Assembly: GCF_913055835.1 (NCBI RefSeq)
Contig: NZ_CAJXKQ010000001.1
Span: 274,187 to 338,186, forward strand
Length of the DNA: 64,000 nucleotides
From: an uncultured Marinobacter sp.
GTDB taxonomy: Bacteria > Pseudomonadota > Gammaproteobacteria > Pseudomonadales > Oleiphilaceae
Reading direction: 5' to 3'
In this document: piece by piece, positions 38,515-47,297 of the stretch
Numbering within the stretch: the stretch's first letter is position 1
How the letters are laid out: the number at the start of each line of letters is the position of its first letter
The notes under the pieces: model-generated
Database searches by the model: none
Seen by the model: only the letters and a program-made list of their open reading frames with translations
Told to the model about the DNA's origin: nothing
Translations under genes and position numbers: made by a program

Positions 38515-40626
38515 GCTGTCGCCGAAGTCGTAGTTCATTTCCGGTACCGGTGCCTGCAGGTAGTAGCCCTGGATATAGTTCACGCCAGCCTGCCAGAGGG
38601 TGGCAAGAACACCGGCGTTCTCAACAAGGGGAATGATGGTGAGCTTGCCGTTTGACTGCAGGCTCTTGACCATCTCCTTGACCTGTTCCTTGGCTTCATC
38701 GCTCTTCTGGATTTCTTCCGTGAAAGAGCCATCGATTTTCACGTAGTCCGTGTCGATGTGCTTGAGGGTATTGAACGGATTGAGGGCGCAGCCGAACTGG
38801 GCGATGGATACCTTGCAGTGGAGTTCGTGGACCGCCTTGGTGAAGTCCTTCGCCTGCTTCATGAAATTGTTGGCATCGCCTTCCCGGATCTGGAAGATCA
38901 GGGAATCACCTGGTAGCCGTGCGGCTTTCAGGGCAACGCTCAGCCAGGGCGTGAAGGTTTTATCCTGCAGGGTTTCTGCTGTCACGTTGAGGAACAGGCG
39001 GGTATCGTGACCCCGGGAACGATGGCTGGAAAGCTGCTTGATCGTTTGCAGGATCACCCAGCGATCGATCTTGATGGCGGTATCGCTCGGGCCCATAGGG
39101 GGCAGGAAGTCATAGGGTGAGACTTCCTCATCGTCCTTGTCGAGCATGCGCACGAAGGCTTCGTAATGTTCCTCGCCTTCGCCGCGCAGGTTGATGATCG
39201 GTTGGAACAGCAGCCGGAAGCGATTTTCCTCCAGGGCCTTCTGTATCGCTTCCACCGAATTGCTCTGGTCCAGTGATTCGAAGTCGGCGGGGTTATAAAC
39301 CACCACACCGTTGCCCTGGGCATGACCCTCAAGCTTGCGCACTTCCGCCGAAGCCGTGTGCGCCCGCGCCATGAGCTCCTCGGCCTTCGGAGAGTTTTCG
39401 GTAATTGCCGCAACACCGATACTCACAGTCAGCTGCACCGTTCGGTCATTAATGTCGAACAGATGGTCTTCCACTGCCTTGCGGATACGCTCGGCGTGTT
39501 CCTTCATCGTGCTTTCGTCGCATGGCTGGCACAGCAGGCTGAAGGCATCGTCGCTCAATCGTGCCAGGGTGAGCTCCTCGCCGGCCTGTTCCTTGAGAAG
39601 GTTGGCGAGATCGCCCAGAAGCAGGTCGGCGCCGGCAATGCCCACCTGGCCCTTCATGCTCATGAAGTTATCCAGGGCGATGTACGCCAGGGCGCCGGTC
39701 TCATTGTTCTTGCCCGCATTGGCAATTGCTTCCGCGAGCGCATCCATCAGGTACTGACGGTTGTAAAGGCCGGTCAGAAGGTCCTGGCTGCTGATCTGGC
39801 GAAGTTTTTCTTCGAGTTCCGCATCACTGTGCTCAGGCTGCAGCACGATCTGTGTGCAGGCTTCACCATCGTAGGTGGCAGCCGATACCGACATGGTGAC
39901 GTTCAGTTCGTGGTCGTCACTGCGCCGTGCTGTGCAGTTCAGGGTCATGCCGTCTTCGCCTTTTTCGGCAAACGACTTCATGAACTCCTTGTACTTCTCC
40001 TGACTTTCCGGGGTGAGGGTGTCCAGTACCGGAACGCAGATAAGGTCGTCGATATCGTCGTACCCAAGGAATTCCATGTACGACTGGTTGGCATAGATAT
40101 GCATGCCATCATTGATGTAGGCAATCGCGTCTTTGGAGCTCTCGAGAAGCAACTGGCAACGCTGTTCGGCCTCCCGGAGATGGGATTCGAGAACGCGCCG
40201 CCGCCGCCGTTCGTCGAGGGCTGCCAGCTCTCGATTGACCTTGAGCACGATGAGATCGGTGTGTTCGAACGACACCGTGTCCTGGGCGCCAGCCTTCATT
40301 ATTCCGACCGTGCGCTCCCGGCTTTCTTCTTCCGTCAGCAGGATGAAAGGAATGTCCTTGTCCATTCGACGGACCATGGCGAGAGCATCGTCGGCTGAGA
40401 ATTCCTGGTCCAGGTCGCGGGCCAGAAGGAGATCCCAGTTACCGGCCTTCAGTGTCTCTTCCAGATCTTCTTCCGAGGTGATTCGGTGAGCCCGGGTGGC
40501 CTTGCCGGAGTTGCGGAGCAGGCTGACCAGCGATTCGGCATCGTTCTGGGATGGATCAAGAATCAGCAGGTGTACGGTCGCGTTCTTTTTCTGCATTCGA
40601 AGGGCGTCTCGTGATACACGGTTCAT
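38512..40626 (-). CDS. fimX: FimX-like degenerate GGDEF/EAL protein
   Basis: 704 residues: a receiver-like domain (about 15-135), PAS (about 155-270), GGDEF-like (290-440) and EAL-like (460-700). The GGDEF site reads LSDDA (357-361) and the EAL site EAF (489-491), with AQFG where active enzymes have DDFG, so neither cyclase nor phosphodiesterase activity is expected. This domain order, degeneracy and the position between serB and psd match FimX of P. aeruginosa, a c-di-GMP receptor at the cell pole controlling type IV pilus assembly. Residues needed for c-di-GMP binding cannot be confirmed by eye. Confidence 0.8.
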   Translation of the reverse strand: MNRVSRDALRMQKKNATVHLLILDPSQNDAESLVSLLRNSGKATRAHRITSEEDLEETLKAGNWDLLLARDLDQEFSADDALAMVRRMDKDIPFILLTEEESRERTVGIMKAGAQDTVSFEHTDLIVLKVNRELAALDERRRRRVLESHLREAEQRCQLLLESSKDAIAYINDGMHIYANQSYMEFLGYDDIDDLICVPVLDTLTPESQEKYKEFMKSFAEKGEDGMTLNCTARRSDDHELNVTMSVSAATYDGEACTQIVLQPEHSDAELEEKLRQISSQDLLTGLYNRQYLMDALAEAIANAGKNNETGALAYIALDNFMSMKGQVGIAGADLLLGDLANLLKEQAGEELTLARLSDDAFSLLCQPCDESTMKEHAERIRKAVEDHLFDINDRTVQLTVSIGVAAITENSPKAEELMARAHTASAEVRKLEGHAQGNGVVVYNPADFESLDQSNSVEAIQKALEENRFRLLFQPIINLRGEGEEHYEAFVRMLDKDDEEVSPYDFLPPMGPSDTAIKIDRWVILQTIKQLSSHRSRGHDTRLFLNVTAETLQDKTFTPWLSVALKAARLPGDSLIFQIREGDANNFMKQAKDFTKAVHELHCKVSIAQFGCALNPFNTLKHIDTDYVKIDGSFTEEIQKSDEAKEQVKEMVKSLQSNGKLTIIPLVENAGVLATLWQAGVNYIQGYYLQAPVPEMNYDFGDS

Positions 40627-40704
40627 TCACTAACGCTGAATGATGCAGGGGTTGTCGATCAATAACAACCCTCTGCGACGTTCCGGTGTCTCAGTTTGGC
40701 GGCC

Positions 40705-42534
40705 TTATAGAGATGGCCACAGCGAGTCAAATTCATCCTCGCTGGCTCCGGATGATGCCGGCGGTGCGCCAGCGTTCAGCGTCGCAGCATTCTGCAACTT
40801 GAGTTCAAACTGGCTGATGCTGCCCGTGGAGGAGACCTTGCGAGACAGTTGCCCCTGGTCTTCCCGGCCATCGTGAAGCAGGGATATCCGGCTTCCCGAC
40901 TGGAACGGCAGGCGGGGAGTGATAAGCGTGGCGGACTGGTTTACTACGCTGATTTCAGGTAACAGCAAGCCGCGCAAATACTCGCTGCTGTTGCCCACTT
41001 TCTGGATCAGGCGCACGCCGCAGGGTGAAGCGCTGGGGGCAAGCAGCTCAATACCGACCTGGGTGCCCTGATTCTTGATCTGTCGAATCCAGCGGACAAC
41101 AGCCACACTCCAGGGGTGAGTGCTCTGTTCGCGAACGCCCAGCACCTCGCCGGCCTGCAGCGAGGGCGGTACATTGCTCTCCCACGCAACACAATAGCCG
41201 CCGGGGCTGGTATTGATCAGCAGGGATTGGTGAGATCTTGGCCGGTTCCTGTCCGTTGATGGCGCTTGCGAGTTGCCATAGGAACCCTTGAAGTTGATCG
41301 GTGTATCGGCAGCATGGAGTCGTTCGTCGCTGGGGCCTGCATCATGGGCGCCCGACCAGGCATCCTGGTTTTGGCGCGAAGACCTAATGAACAGGTTCTC
41401 TTGCTCATGATGGCCGTTTTCATTGCCATTCACGAATTCGGTAAAGGTTTTCTCGCCGGCGATGAAGTAGTGGGCCGCGGTCAGCCCTACGCATACTTCG
41501 AGTGACCCCTGGCTGGCGATGCGGTTGAAGTTTCGTTTGGCGAGAATGCCCAGGGCCTGGCTCAGGTGGGTGAGCAGGGTATCGCTGACCTTGGCCGGCA
41601 CCCTCAGATCGTGATCGGTCTCTTTGTGCTCGCGCCGGGCGTGAAGCGTTTCCGAGAGCATGGCGGAAAGATCCCGGGTGTCGAAGCCGAAGCTCTCATC
41701 ACCGGGCTTCTGTTCCAGCAGACTTCGGTAAAACGGTGGATTGTCCCGTTCCATGTTGATAACGAAAAGACTGTCGTCATCGATATCCGGCCCACATCGG
41801 GTGTGGTCAGTCCAGGATTCGAACAGTTCGTAGACATGCAGGAGCTCGGCCTGACGCAGCTGATTGGGGCGAGCGCAGCCGAGCAGGAGAATTCGTTTGT
41901 AGGCGTCGGCCACCGAGCTGCTGCGACGATGCTGGAGCGTGTCGTCTTCCACCTGCACCACAGAGAGCTTGTTGCGATGGGCGAACCGGTACAGACGGTG
42001 GCACTCGAGCCAGCTCTGGGCTGGGCTGGGGCAATAAAGCTGATGCGATCTCAGAATGGTTGCTGAAAGCTCGGAAATGGCTCTATGGACAGCGGTGGCA
42101 ATCTGACGGCGATTCTTGTCCAGGCCGCCGTTATCGATGAATTCCAGCACGCACAGCTTGTAACCACCGGCCAGGTGTAATTGAAGCGCCTGGGACAGGT
42201 TGGCGATTTTCCGCTGCTTTTCAGGCAGTGCCACAGCCAGGCCGAGGTAGTGCCGGGAAAGCTCGTTGCAGACGAAATGTATCTTTTCCCGGATAAGTTC
42301 CAGGAACTGCATGCGTTGCTGGGGTGCCAGGAAAAGGTGATTCAACTCGATAATGGCATGGTAGAGCTGCCGTGATACCTCGCCGATATTGGCCATGGGT
42401 AGCTGGTCGATCCAGACCCGGAATGCCTTGGGCGTCGTGTCACAGAACGACAGACTGGCCGTTTTCTGTTCGGGAACGCGGAGATCGGGTTTCAGGGTCT
42501 TACCTTCCATGAATTCATGCCAATGTCTGGACAA
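40705..42534 (-). CDS. Large helical protein with C-terminal PilZ-like region, beside fimX
   Basis: 609 residues, soluble, no signal peptide. The first 330 residues are helical with no motif I know. Near the C-terminus are Arg429-Asn-Arg-Pro-Arg433 and Asn441-Thr-Ser-Pro-Gly-Gly446, resembling the RxxxR and (D/N)xSxxG motifs of PilZ c-di-GMP domains; strands such as WSVAVVRWIRQI and QVGIELLAP follow as in PilZ barrels. The two motifs are closer together than in standard PilZ, so this is a suggestion. It corresponds in position to the uncharacterised gene next to fimX in P. aeruginosa. A link to pili or c-di-GMP is inferred. Confidence 0.65.
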   Translation of the reverse strand: MSRHWHEFMEGKTLKPDLRVPEQKTASLSFCDTTPKAFRVWIDQLPMANIGEVSRQLYHAIIELNHLFLAPQQRMQFLELIREKIHFVCNELSRHYLGLAVALPEKQRKIANLSQALQLHLAGGYKLCVLEFIDNGGLDKNRRQIATAVHRAISELSATILRSHQLYCPSPAQSWLECHRLYRFAHRNKLSVVQVEDDTLQHRRSSSVADAYKRILLLGCARPNQLRQAELLHVYELFESWTDHTRCGPDIDDDSLFVINMERDNPPFYRSLLEQKPGDESFGFDTRDLSAMLSETLHARREHKETDHDLRVPAKVSDTLLTHLSQALGILAKRNFNRIASQGSLEVCVGLTAAHYFIAGEKTFTEFVNGNENGHHEQENLFIRSSRQNQDAWSGAHDAGPSDERLHAADTPINFKGSYGNSQAPSTDRNRPRSHQSLLINTSPGGYCVAWESNVPPSLQAGEVLGVREQSTHPWSVAVVRWIRQIKNQGTQVGIELLAPSASPCGVRLIQKVGNSSEYLRGLLLPEISVVNQSATLITPRLPFQSGSRISLLHDGREDQGQLSRKVSSTGSISQFELKLQNAATLNAGAPPASSGASEDEFDSLWPSL

Positions 42535-42732
42535 CAGGTGGTATTCCGGGGCTGGCCCTGTCCGGCTGGAGGCGACTCTATGTCCACCTGCCTTTCAGGA
42601 AAACGCCGTAAATACATGTTTTTATCTTCAACGTTACTGGACTTTAAAGTAGCAAACCAGCTGTAAAAAGCGAGAAGATCATGAGTTGACAATCTTTGAC
42701 AAGTGAAATTGGGCCCTTTTTTGCGACTCCGG

Positions 42733-43773
42733 TCACGGGAACAGGTTGATCGGGGTCTTGCTTTCCTTGCCTGGCTCCTCTCTCACCAGCTTCGGCACCA
42801 GGAAACCCGGCAATCGCGTTAGCAGCTCACGTACAAGGTTGCGCGCCTCTTCATCCGGTACATCGTAGTGGTGGGCGCCCGCCACAGGGTCAAACGCATG
42901 CATGTAGTAGGGCAGTACGCCTGCTTCAAACAGCCTTTCACTCAATTCTTCCAGCACCGAAACCCGATCATTCACACCCCTGAGAATAACGCTCTGGTTC
43001 AGCAGCGTTGCGCCTGCCGCCCGCAGGTGCCCGAGAGCACGGCGAGTGGGCGTATCCAATTCTGCCGGATGATTGACATGCAGAACGATAACGACCTGAA
43101 GCGGCGTTGTGGAGAGCCATTTCAAGAGCTCGTCGCAAACCCTTTGTGGAATAACCACGGGCAGGCGTGTGTGCAGGCGCAGGCGACGGATATGGGGGAT
43201 GCTGCTGATTGCAGTCGCCCACTGGGCCAGCAGTCGGTCATTGACTGCCAGCGGATCGCCACCGCTGAAAATCACCTCATTGATTTCCGGGCTGGCGTCA
43301 AGGGTGTCGATCACCTGCTGCCGGTCGTCCGGTTTCAGGCGCTGCTCTTCATAGGGAAAGTGCCGGCGAAAACAGTAACGGCAGTTGATCGCACATTGTC
43401 CCGTCACCATGAGCAAGGCCCTGCTGCGGTATTTCCGGATAAGCCCGGTGGTTGCTATGGCGCCAGACTCTTCCAGGGGGTCGCTGATAAATCCGGGTGC
43501 GTGGCCGGTTTCTTCCGCGAGGGGAAGCACCTGCCTCAACAGGGGATCGGCCGGGTTGCCCTTTTCCATTCGAGCAAGAAACGGCTCCGGCACCCGGATC
43601 TGGAAGAGCCGGTGGCCCTGTTCCGCCCCTGAAAGCCAGGGTTCCTCCGGTAATTCCAGCCTGCGGAGCAACTCTTCAGGTGAGGTCACAGACTCCGACA
43701 GCAATTGCTGCCAGCTGCGATGCTCATGGTCGGAAAGGTGGGCTTCTATACGGGCGGGGGTTCGCTGTATCAT
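42733..43773 (-). CDS. epmB: EF-P beta-lysylation protein (lysine 2,3-aminomutase-like radical SAM enzyme)
   Basis: Converts (S)-alpha-lysine to (R)-beta-lysine for EF-P modification. 346 residues with the radical SAM cluster motif [18 protein letters not shown], the PLP-site region [10 protein letters not shown], and [14 protein letters not shown], all typical of the short EpmB form that lacks the tail of clostridial aminomutase. It is divergent from efp, with only 45 nt between the starts, so the promoters must overlap or lie inside the genes. Confidence 0.95.
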   Translation of the reverse strand: MIQRTPARIEAHLSDHEHRSWQQLLSESVTSPEELLRRLELPEEPWLSGAEQGHRLFQIRVPEPFLARMEKGNPADPLLRQVLPLAEETGHAPGFISDPLEESGAIATTGLIRKYRSRALLMVTGQCAINCRYCFRRHFPYEEQRLKPDDRQQVIDTLDASPEINEVIFSGGDPLAVNDRLLAQWATAISSIPHIRRLRLHTRLPVVIPQRVCDELLKWLSTTPLQVVIVLHVNHPAELDTPTRRALGHLRAAGATLLNQSVILRGVNDRVSVLEELSERLFEAGVLPYYMHAFDPVAGAHHYDVPDEEARNLVRELLTRLPGFLVPKLVREEPGKESKTPINLFP

Positions 43774-43818
43774 AACGCCCTTCGAATTCTAAACAGCATT
43801 TTGTCAGGTGGACATTTC

Positions 43819-44394
43819 ATGGCTTCATATTCTACCAACGAATTTCGCGGCGGTCTTAAGGTTTTGCTGGATGGCGACCCGTGTATCATTCTCGAGAACG
43901 AGTTTGTCAAACCCGGTAAAGGGCAGGCCTTCAACCGCGTAAAGCTGCGTAACCTCATGACCAACCGGGTCTGGGAGCGCACTTTCAAGTCCGGCGAAAG
44001 TCTGGAAGCCGCAGATGTCATTGATCAGGACATGGAATACCTCTATACCGACGGTGAGTTCTGGCACTTCATGCTTACTGATGGCTCCTTCGAGCAGTAC
44101 CCGGCGGATGCCAAGGCGGTTGGCGATGCCCTGAAGTGGCTGAAAGAGCAGGACGTCTACACGGTAACGCTCTATAACGGCTCCCCGCTATCGGTAACGC
44201 CCCCCAATTTTGTTGAGCTGGAAGTAGTTGATACCGATCCGGGCATGAAGGGCGACACTGCCCAAGGTGGCTCCAAGCCCGCGACTCTCTCAACCGGTGC
44301 CGTAGTTAACGTACCCTTGTTCATCACCATCGGCGAAGTGCTCAAGGTTGATACCCGCTCCGGCGAATACGTCAGCCGGGTGAAGAGCAGTTGA
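43819..44394 (+). CDS. efp: Translation elongation factor P
   Basis: Relieves ribosome stalling at proline runs. 191 residues with three beta-barrel domains. The loop [13 protein letters not shown] puts Lys34 in the place of the lysine that EpmA modifies with beta-lysine; the genes for EpmB and EpmA flank it. The start at 43819 (MASYSTNEF) is the family start; longer upstream readings are not supported. epmA follows 7 nt later. Confidence 0.97.
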   Translation: MASYSTNEFRGGLKVLLDGDPCIILENEFVKPGKGQAFNRVKLRNLMTNRVWERTFKSGESLEAADVIDQDMEYLYTDGEFWHFMLTDGSFEQYPADAKAVGDALKWLKEQDVYTVTLYNGSPLSVTPPNFVELEVVDTDPGMKGDTAQGGSKPATLSTGAVVNVPLFITIGEVLKVDTRSGEYVSRVKSS

Positions 44395-44401
44395 TCCAGC
44401 C

Positions 44402-45370
44402 ATGACCCGCGAACCTGTCTGGCAGCCTTCTGCCTCGCAGGCTGCACTGAAAAGCCGCGCACAACAACTGGCATTTGTGCGCGGCTTTTTTGCGCAAAGA
44501 GGTGTGTTGGAAGTCGAGACGCCGGTGCTGGGCCGGTGCGGTGTCACCGACGTCAATCTCGACGGCATCCATGCCCAGGTCACTGCCGGTTCCCGGACCG
44601 GGGGCTGGCTCCAGACGTCTCCCGAATACCACATGAAGCGCCTGCTTGCGGCAGGCTTTGGGTCCATCTATCAGGTCTCCAGGGTGTTTCGCAATGGCGA
44701 ACGGGGGCGTCGCCACAACCCTGAATTCTCCATGCTGGAATGGTATCGAACAGGGTTCGATGACGTGGCGCTTATGGACGAGGTGTCGGACCTTGTCTGT
44801 GGCTGGCTGGGGTGTCAGCGGCCCGTCGTTATTCAGTATCGGGACGCACTGGCGCGCTGGGCAGGTATCGACCCATTTGCCGCAACGGATCGCGAACTGA
44901 TGCGCCGCTGTGAGCAATGGCTGGAGCCTGAGCAGTTGTCGGATCTTGGGCGTGATGGCTGCCTGGATCTGCTGATGAGTTTTGCGGTGGAGCCGCATCT
45001 TGGGCGGGATAAGCCTGTTTTCATTACCGGCTATCCGGCATCGCAGGCCTCTTTGGCAAGGGTCTCACTTTCGCAGGGTTACGAAACGGCGCACCGTTTC
45101 GAGCTCTATATCGATGGCCTTGAACTGTGTAACGGCTACTGGGAGTTGACCGATCCAGAGGAGCAGAAGTTGAGGTTCGAGGCCGATAACCAGCAGCGCA
45201 GGCGATCGGGAAAACCCGAAATGGCGCTGGATGACGCCTTTCTCGCGGCGCTTGAACGGGGGCTGCCCGAGTGCTCCGGTGTGGCGCTCGGGCTGGACCG
45301 GCTACTCATGCTAAAGCTCGGGGTCCGGGATATCAGCGAGGTATTGGCGTTTCCGTTCGAAAGGGCGTGA
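44402..45370 (+). CDS. epmA: EF-P--(R)-beta-lysine ligase
   Basis: Class II lysyl-tRNA synthetase paralogue without the anticodon-binding domain, 322 residues. Motif 2-type FRNGERGRRHNPEFSMLEWY (about 98-117) and motif 3-type SGVALGLDRLLMLKLGV near the end fit EpmA (also called PoxA/GenX). It attaches beta-lysine to Lys34 of EF-P, encoded just upstream. The first 30 codons contain a perfect 15-bp hairpin followed by a T tract (44450-44491), so transcripts from efp may stop inside this gene unless ribosomes follow closely. Confidence 0.95.
   Translation: MTREPVWQPSASQAALKSRAQQLAFVRGFFAQRGVLEVETPVLGRCGVTDVNLDGIHAQVTAGSRTGGWLQTSPEYHMKRLLAAGFGSIYQVSRVFRNGERGRRHNPEFSMLEWYRTGFDDVALMDEVSDLVCGWLGCQRPVVIQYRDALARWAGIDPFAATDRELMRRCEQWLEPEQLSDLGRDGCLDLLMSFAVEPHLGRDKPVFITGYPASQASLARVSLSQGYETAHRFELYIDGLELCNGYWELTDPEEQKLRFEADNQQRRRSGKPEMALDDAFLAALERGLPECSGVALGLDRLLMLKLGVRDISEVLAFPFERA
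44450..44491 (+). terminator. Intrinsic terminator-like hairpin inside epmA
   Basis: The left arm AAAAGCCGCGCACAA (44450-44464) pairs perfectly with TTGTGCGCGGCTTTT (44475-44489), loop CAACTGGCAT, then two further T (TTTTTT in total after GCGGC). It is 56 nt past the efp stop codon and covers epmA codons 17-30. As a sequence it is a better terminator than most between genes in this window. Confidence 0.8.
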
Positions 45371-45385
45371 GTGTGCCAGATGTGC

Positions 45386-46240
45386 TCAGGCGAGGGCGCC
45401 GAAGGCTTCGCCCATGCGAACGGTTTTTCCTGCCACCTGATCGCTGTTCCAGGTAACGGCTCCCTTTGGCATCACCATAATAACCGTGGAGCCAAGGCGG
45501 AACCGACCCATTTCCTCGCCCTTTGCGAAGCGGATGGCCTGCTCACCTTCATACCGGGTTGAAGTAACCTGCCTGCTGCCGGGCACAACAACGCCGGCCC
45601 AGCGGGTTTCCACGCTGCCAACGATCATAGCGCCAACCAGCACCATTGCCATGGGGCCGGAATCAGTATCGAAGATGCAGACCACCCGCTCATTGCGGGC
45701 GAACAGGTTGGGGACGTTCTCGGCAGTGACCGGATTCACCGAAAACAGTTTGCCGGGAACATGGATCATCTGCCTGAGCGTACCTGCCATCGGCATATGA
45801 ATTCGGTGATAGTCTTTCGGTGACAGATAGATTGTCGAGAACTCGCCGTTGGCAAACGGTGCCGTGGTTGCTTCTTCGCCGCCCAGCAACTCGCTCAGGC
45901 TGAAAGACTGGCCCTTGGCCTGGAAAACCCGGTCTCCGGTTACCTGTCCCAGTTGGCTGATAGCGCCGTCCACAGGGCTGATGAGGGTTTTCTCGCCGTC
46001 TGCCAGGGGGCGGATACCCGGTTTCAGTGCTCGGGTGAAGAACGCATTGAAGGTAGGATAGGCTTCCGGATCCGTCTCGGCGGCTTCGCTCATGTCAACG
46101 CCGTAGCGGCCGATAAACCATTTGATGACCCGGTTCTTGAGCGCAGGGGAGGTGTCACTGTCGGCCAGGCGGCCGGCCAGGTTGGAAACCCCCAGTTGCG
46201 GCGTGATGTACTGGCTCAGAACAAAAAGCTTGTCGAACAT
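45386..46240 (-). CDS. psd: Phosphatidylserine decarboxylase proenzyme
   Basis: Makes phosphatidylethanolamine at the inner membrane. 284 residues from the ATG at 46240 (MFDKLFVLSQYITPQ), preferred to an upstream start whose extra 17 residues are not family-like. FFTRALKPGIRP, SPVDGAISQLG and YLSPKDYHRIHMP are conserved sites, and LGSTVIM holds the Gly-Ser cleavage site giving the pyruvoyl group. It converges with epmA (15-nt gap) and is divergent from motA. Confidence 0.96.
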   Translation of the reverse strand: MFDKLFVLSQYITPQLGVSNLAGRLADSDTSPALKNRVIKWFIGRYGVDMSEAAETDPEAYPTFNAFFTRALKPGIRPLADGEKTLISPVDGAISQLGQVTGDRVFQAKGQSFSLSELLGGEEATTAPFANGEFSTIYLSPKDYHRIHMPMAGTLRQMIHVPGKLFSVNPVTAENVPNLFARNERVVCIFDTDSGPMAMVLVGAMIVGSVETRWAGVVVPGSRQVTSTRYEGEQAIRFAKGEEMGRFRLGSTVIMVMPKGAVTWNSDQVAGKTVRMGEAFGALA

Positions 46241-46360
46241 TAAATGTAATCCTTTGCGCTCAAAGGCGCGAAGTTTACCAAAGACTGCCACCTGTATAGA
46301 AATTGTTTCACGGCTTCGCGGTTCGGGCGTGGCCTTGCTATTATCAGGTCACCTTTTACG

Positions 46361-46386
46361 TGACAGCTTCCGGCTCCGGCCGATAA
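46361..46386 (+). promoter_or_regulatory. Possible flagellar sigma-28 promoter of motAB
   Basis: GCCGATAA at 46379-46386 is an exact match to the FliA -10 consensus. Upstream, TGACAGCT (46361-46368) is a poor -35. It ends 28 nt before the motA ATG, which suits the flagellar motor genes. A sigma-70 alternative (TATTAT at 46339-46344) is also present. Confidence 0.4.
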
Positions 46387-46414
46387 CCAAGAATATAAGG
46401 CGTGCTTAGTTACC

Positions 46415-47266
46415 ATGTTACTGATCATCGGCGGGATTATTGTTCTGGCCAGCGTACTGACTGGCTATGTTCTCCACGGCGGCAATTTGATGGTGCTCTG
46501 GCAGCCAACCGAAGTGCTGATCATTTTCGGGGCGGCTCTGGGGTCGTTCATCATTGCCAACCCCATGCACACGCTCAAAGAGGTTTTCGGTAGAGGTCTT
46601 CAGCTGCTTACCGGATCACCCTACAATAAATCCTTCTACATGGATTTGCTCAGCCTGATGTACGAGATCTTCGACAAGTCCCGTAAACAGGGTGTGATGG
46701 CAATCGAGGAAGATATCGACAACCCCGAGTCCAGCCAGATTTTCAGTCGCTATCCGGCCATCATGAAATCGAAGGAATTGCTGGCCTTTATCACCGATTA
46801 CCTGCGCATCATCAGCTCCGGCAATATGGCTACCCATGAGCTGGAAGGCATGATGGAGAACGAAATCGACAGCCGTCAGCACGAGCTTGAGGAGCCAGCC
46901 CACGCGGTCAACAAGATTGCCGATGCGCTGCCCGGGCTCGGCATCGTCGCTGCCGTGCTCGGTATCGTGATCACCATGAACTTCCTCACCGAAGGGCCGG
47001 AAAAGATCGGTCTCAGTGTGGCTGCTGCCTTGGTGGGTACGTTTCTGGGCATTTTCATGGGCTACGGCTTTGTTGGCCCCACGTCCATTGCCATGGAGCA
47101 TGCGGCAAAGTACGAGCTCAAGGCATACGAGTGCGTCAAATCGTCAATTGTCGCGACCGTTTCCGGGCAGGCGCCCCAGATGGCCATCGAGTTCGGCCGA
47201 AAGGCCTTGCCGACGGATAAACGACCCGGTTTCCAGGAACTGAACGATCACGTTCGCTCCAAGTAA
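46415..47266 (+). CDS. motA: Flagellar motor stator protein MotA
   Basis: 283 residues, four membrane helices (about 1-20, 30-50, 170-190, 200-220), with a large cytoplasmic loop between helices 2 and 3 that meets the rotor. ADALPGLGIVAAVLGIVITM and GTFLGIFMGYGFVGP are the channel helices with the conserved prolines. Forms the proton-driven stator with MotB, 31 nt downstream. MotA length and sequence match the MotAB pair that lies next to rsgA/orn in P. aeruginosa. Confidence 0.95.
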   Translation: MLLIIGGIIVLASVLTGYVLHGGNLMVLWQPTEVLIIFGAALGSFIIANPMHTLKEVFGRGLQLLTGSPYNKSFYMDLLSLMYEIFDKSRKQGVMAIEEDIDNPESSQIFSRYPAIMKSKELLAFITDYLRIISSGNMATHELEGMMENEIDSRQHELEEPAHAVNKIADALPGLGIVAAVLGIVITMNFLTEGPEKIGLSVAAALVGTFLGIFMGYGFVGPTSIAMEHAAKYELKAYECVKSSIVATVSGQAPQMAIEFGRKALPTDKRPGFQELNDHVRSK

Positions 47267-47297
47267 TACCGCCAGAACCTGACCCCGGAGCCGATTC

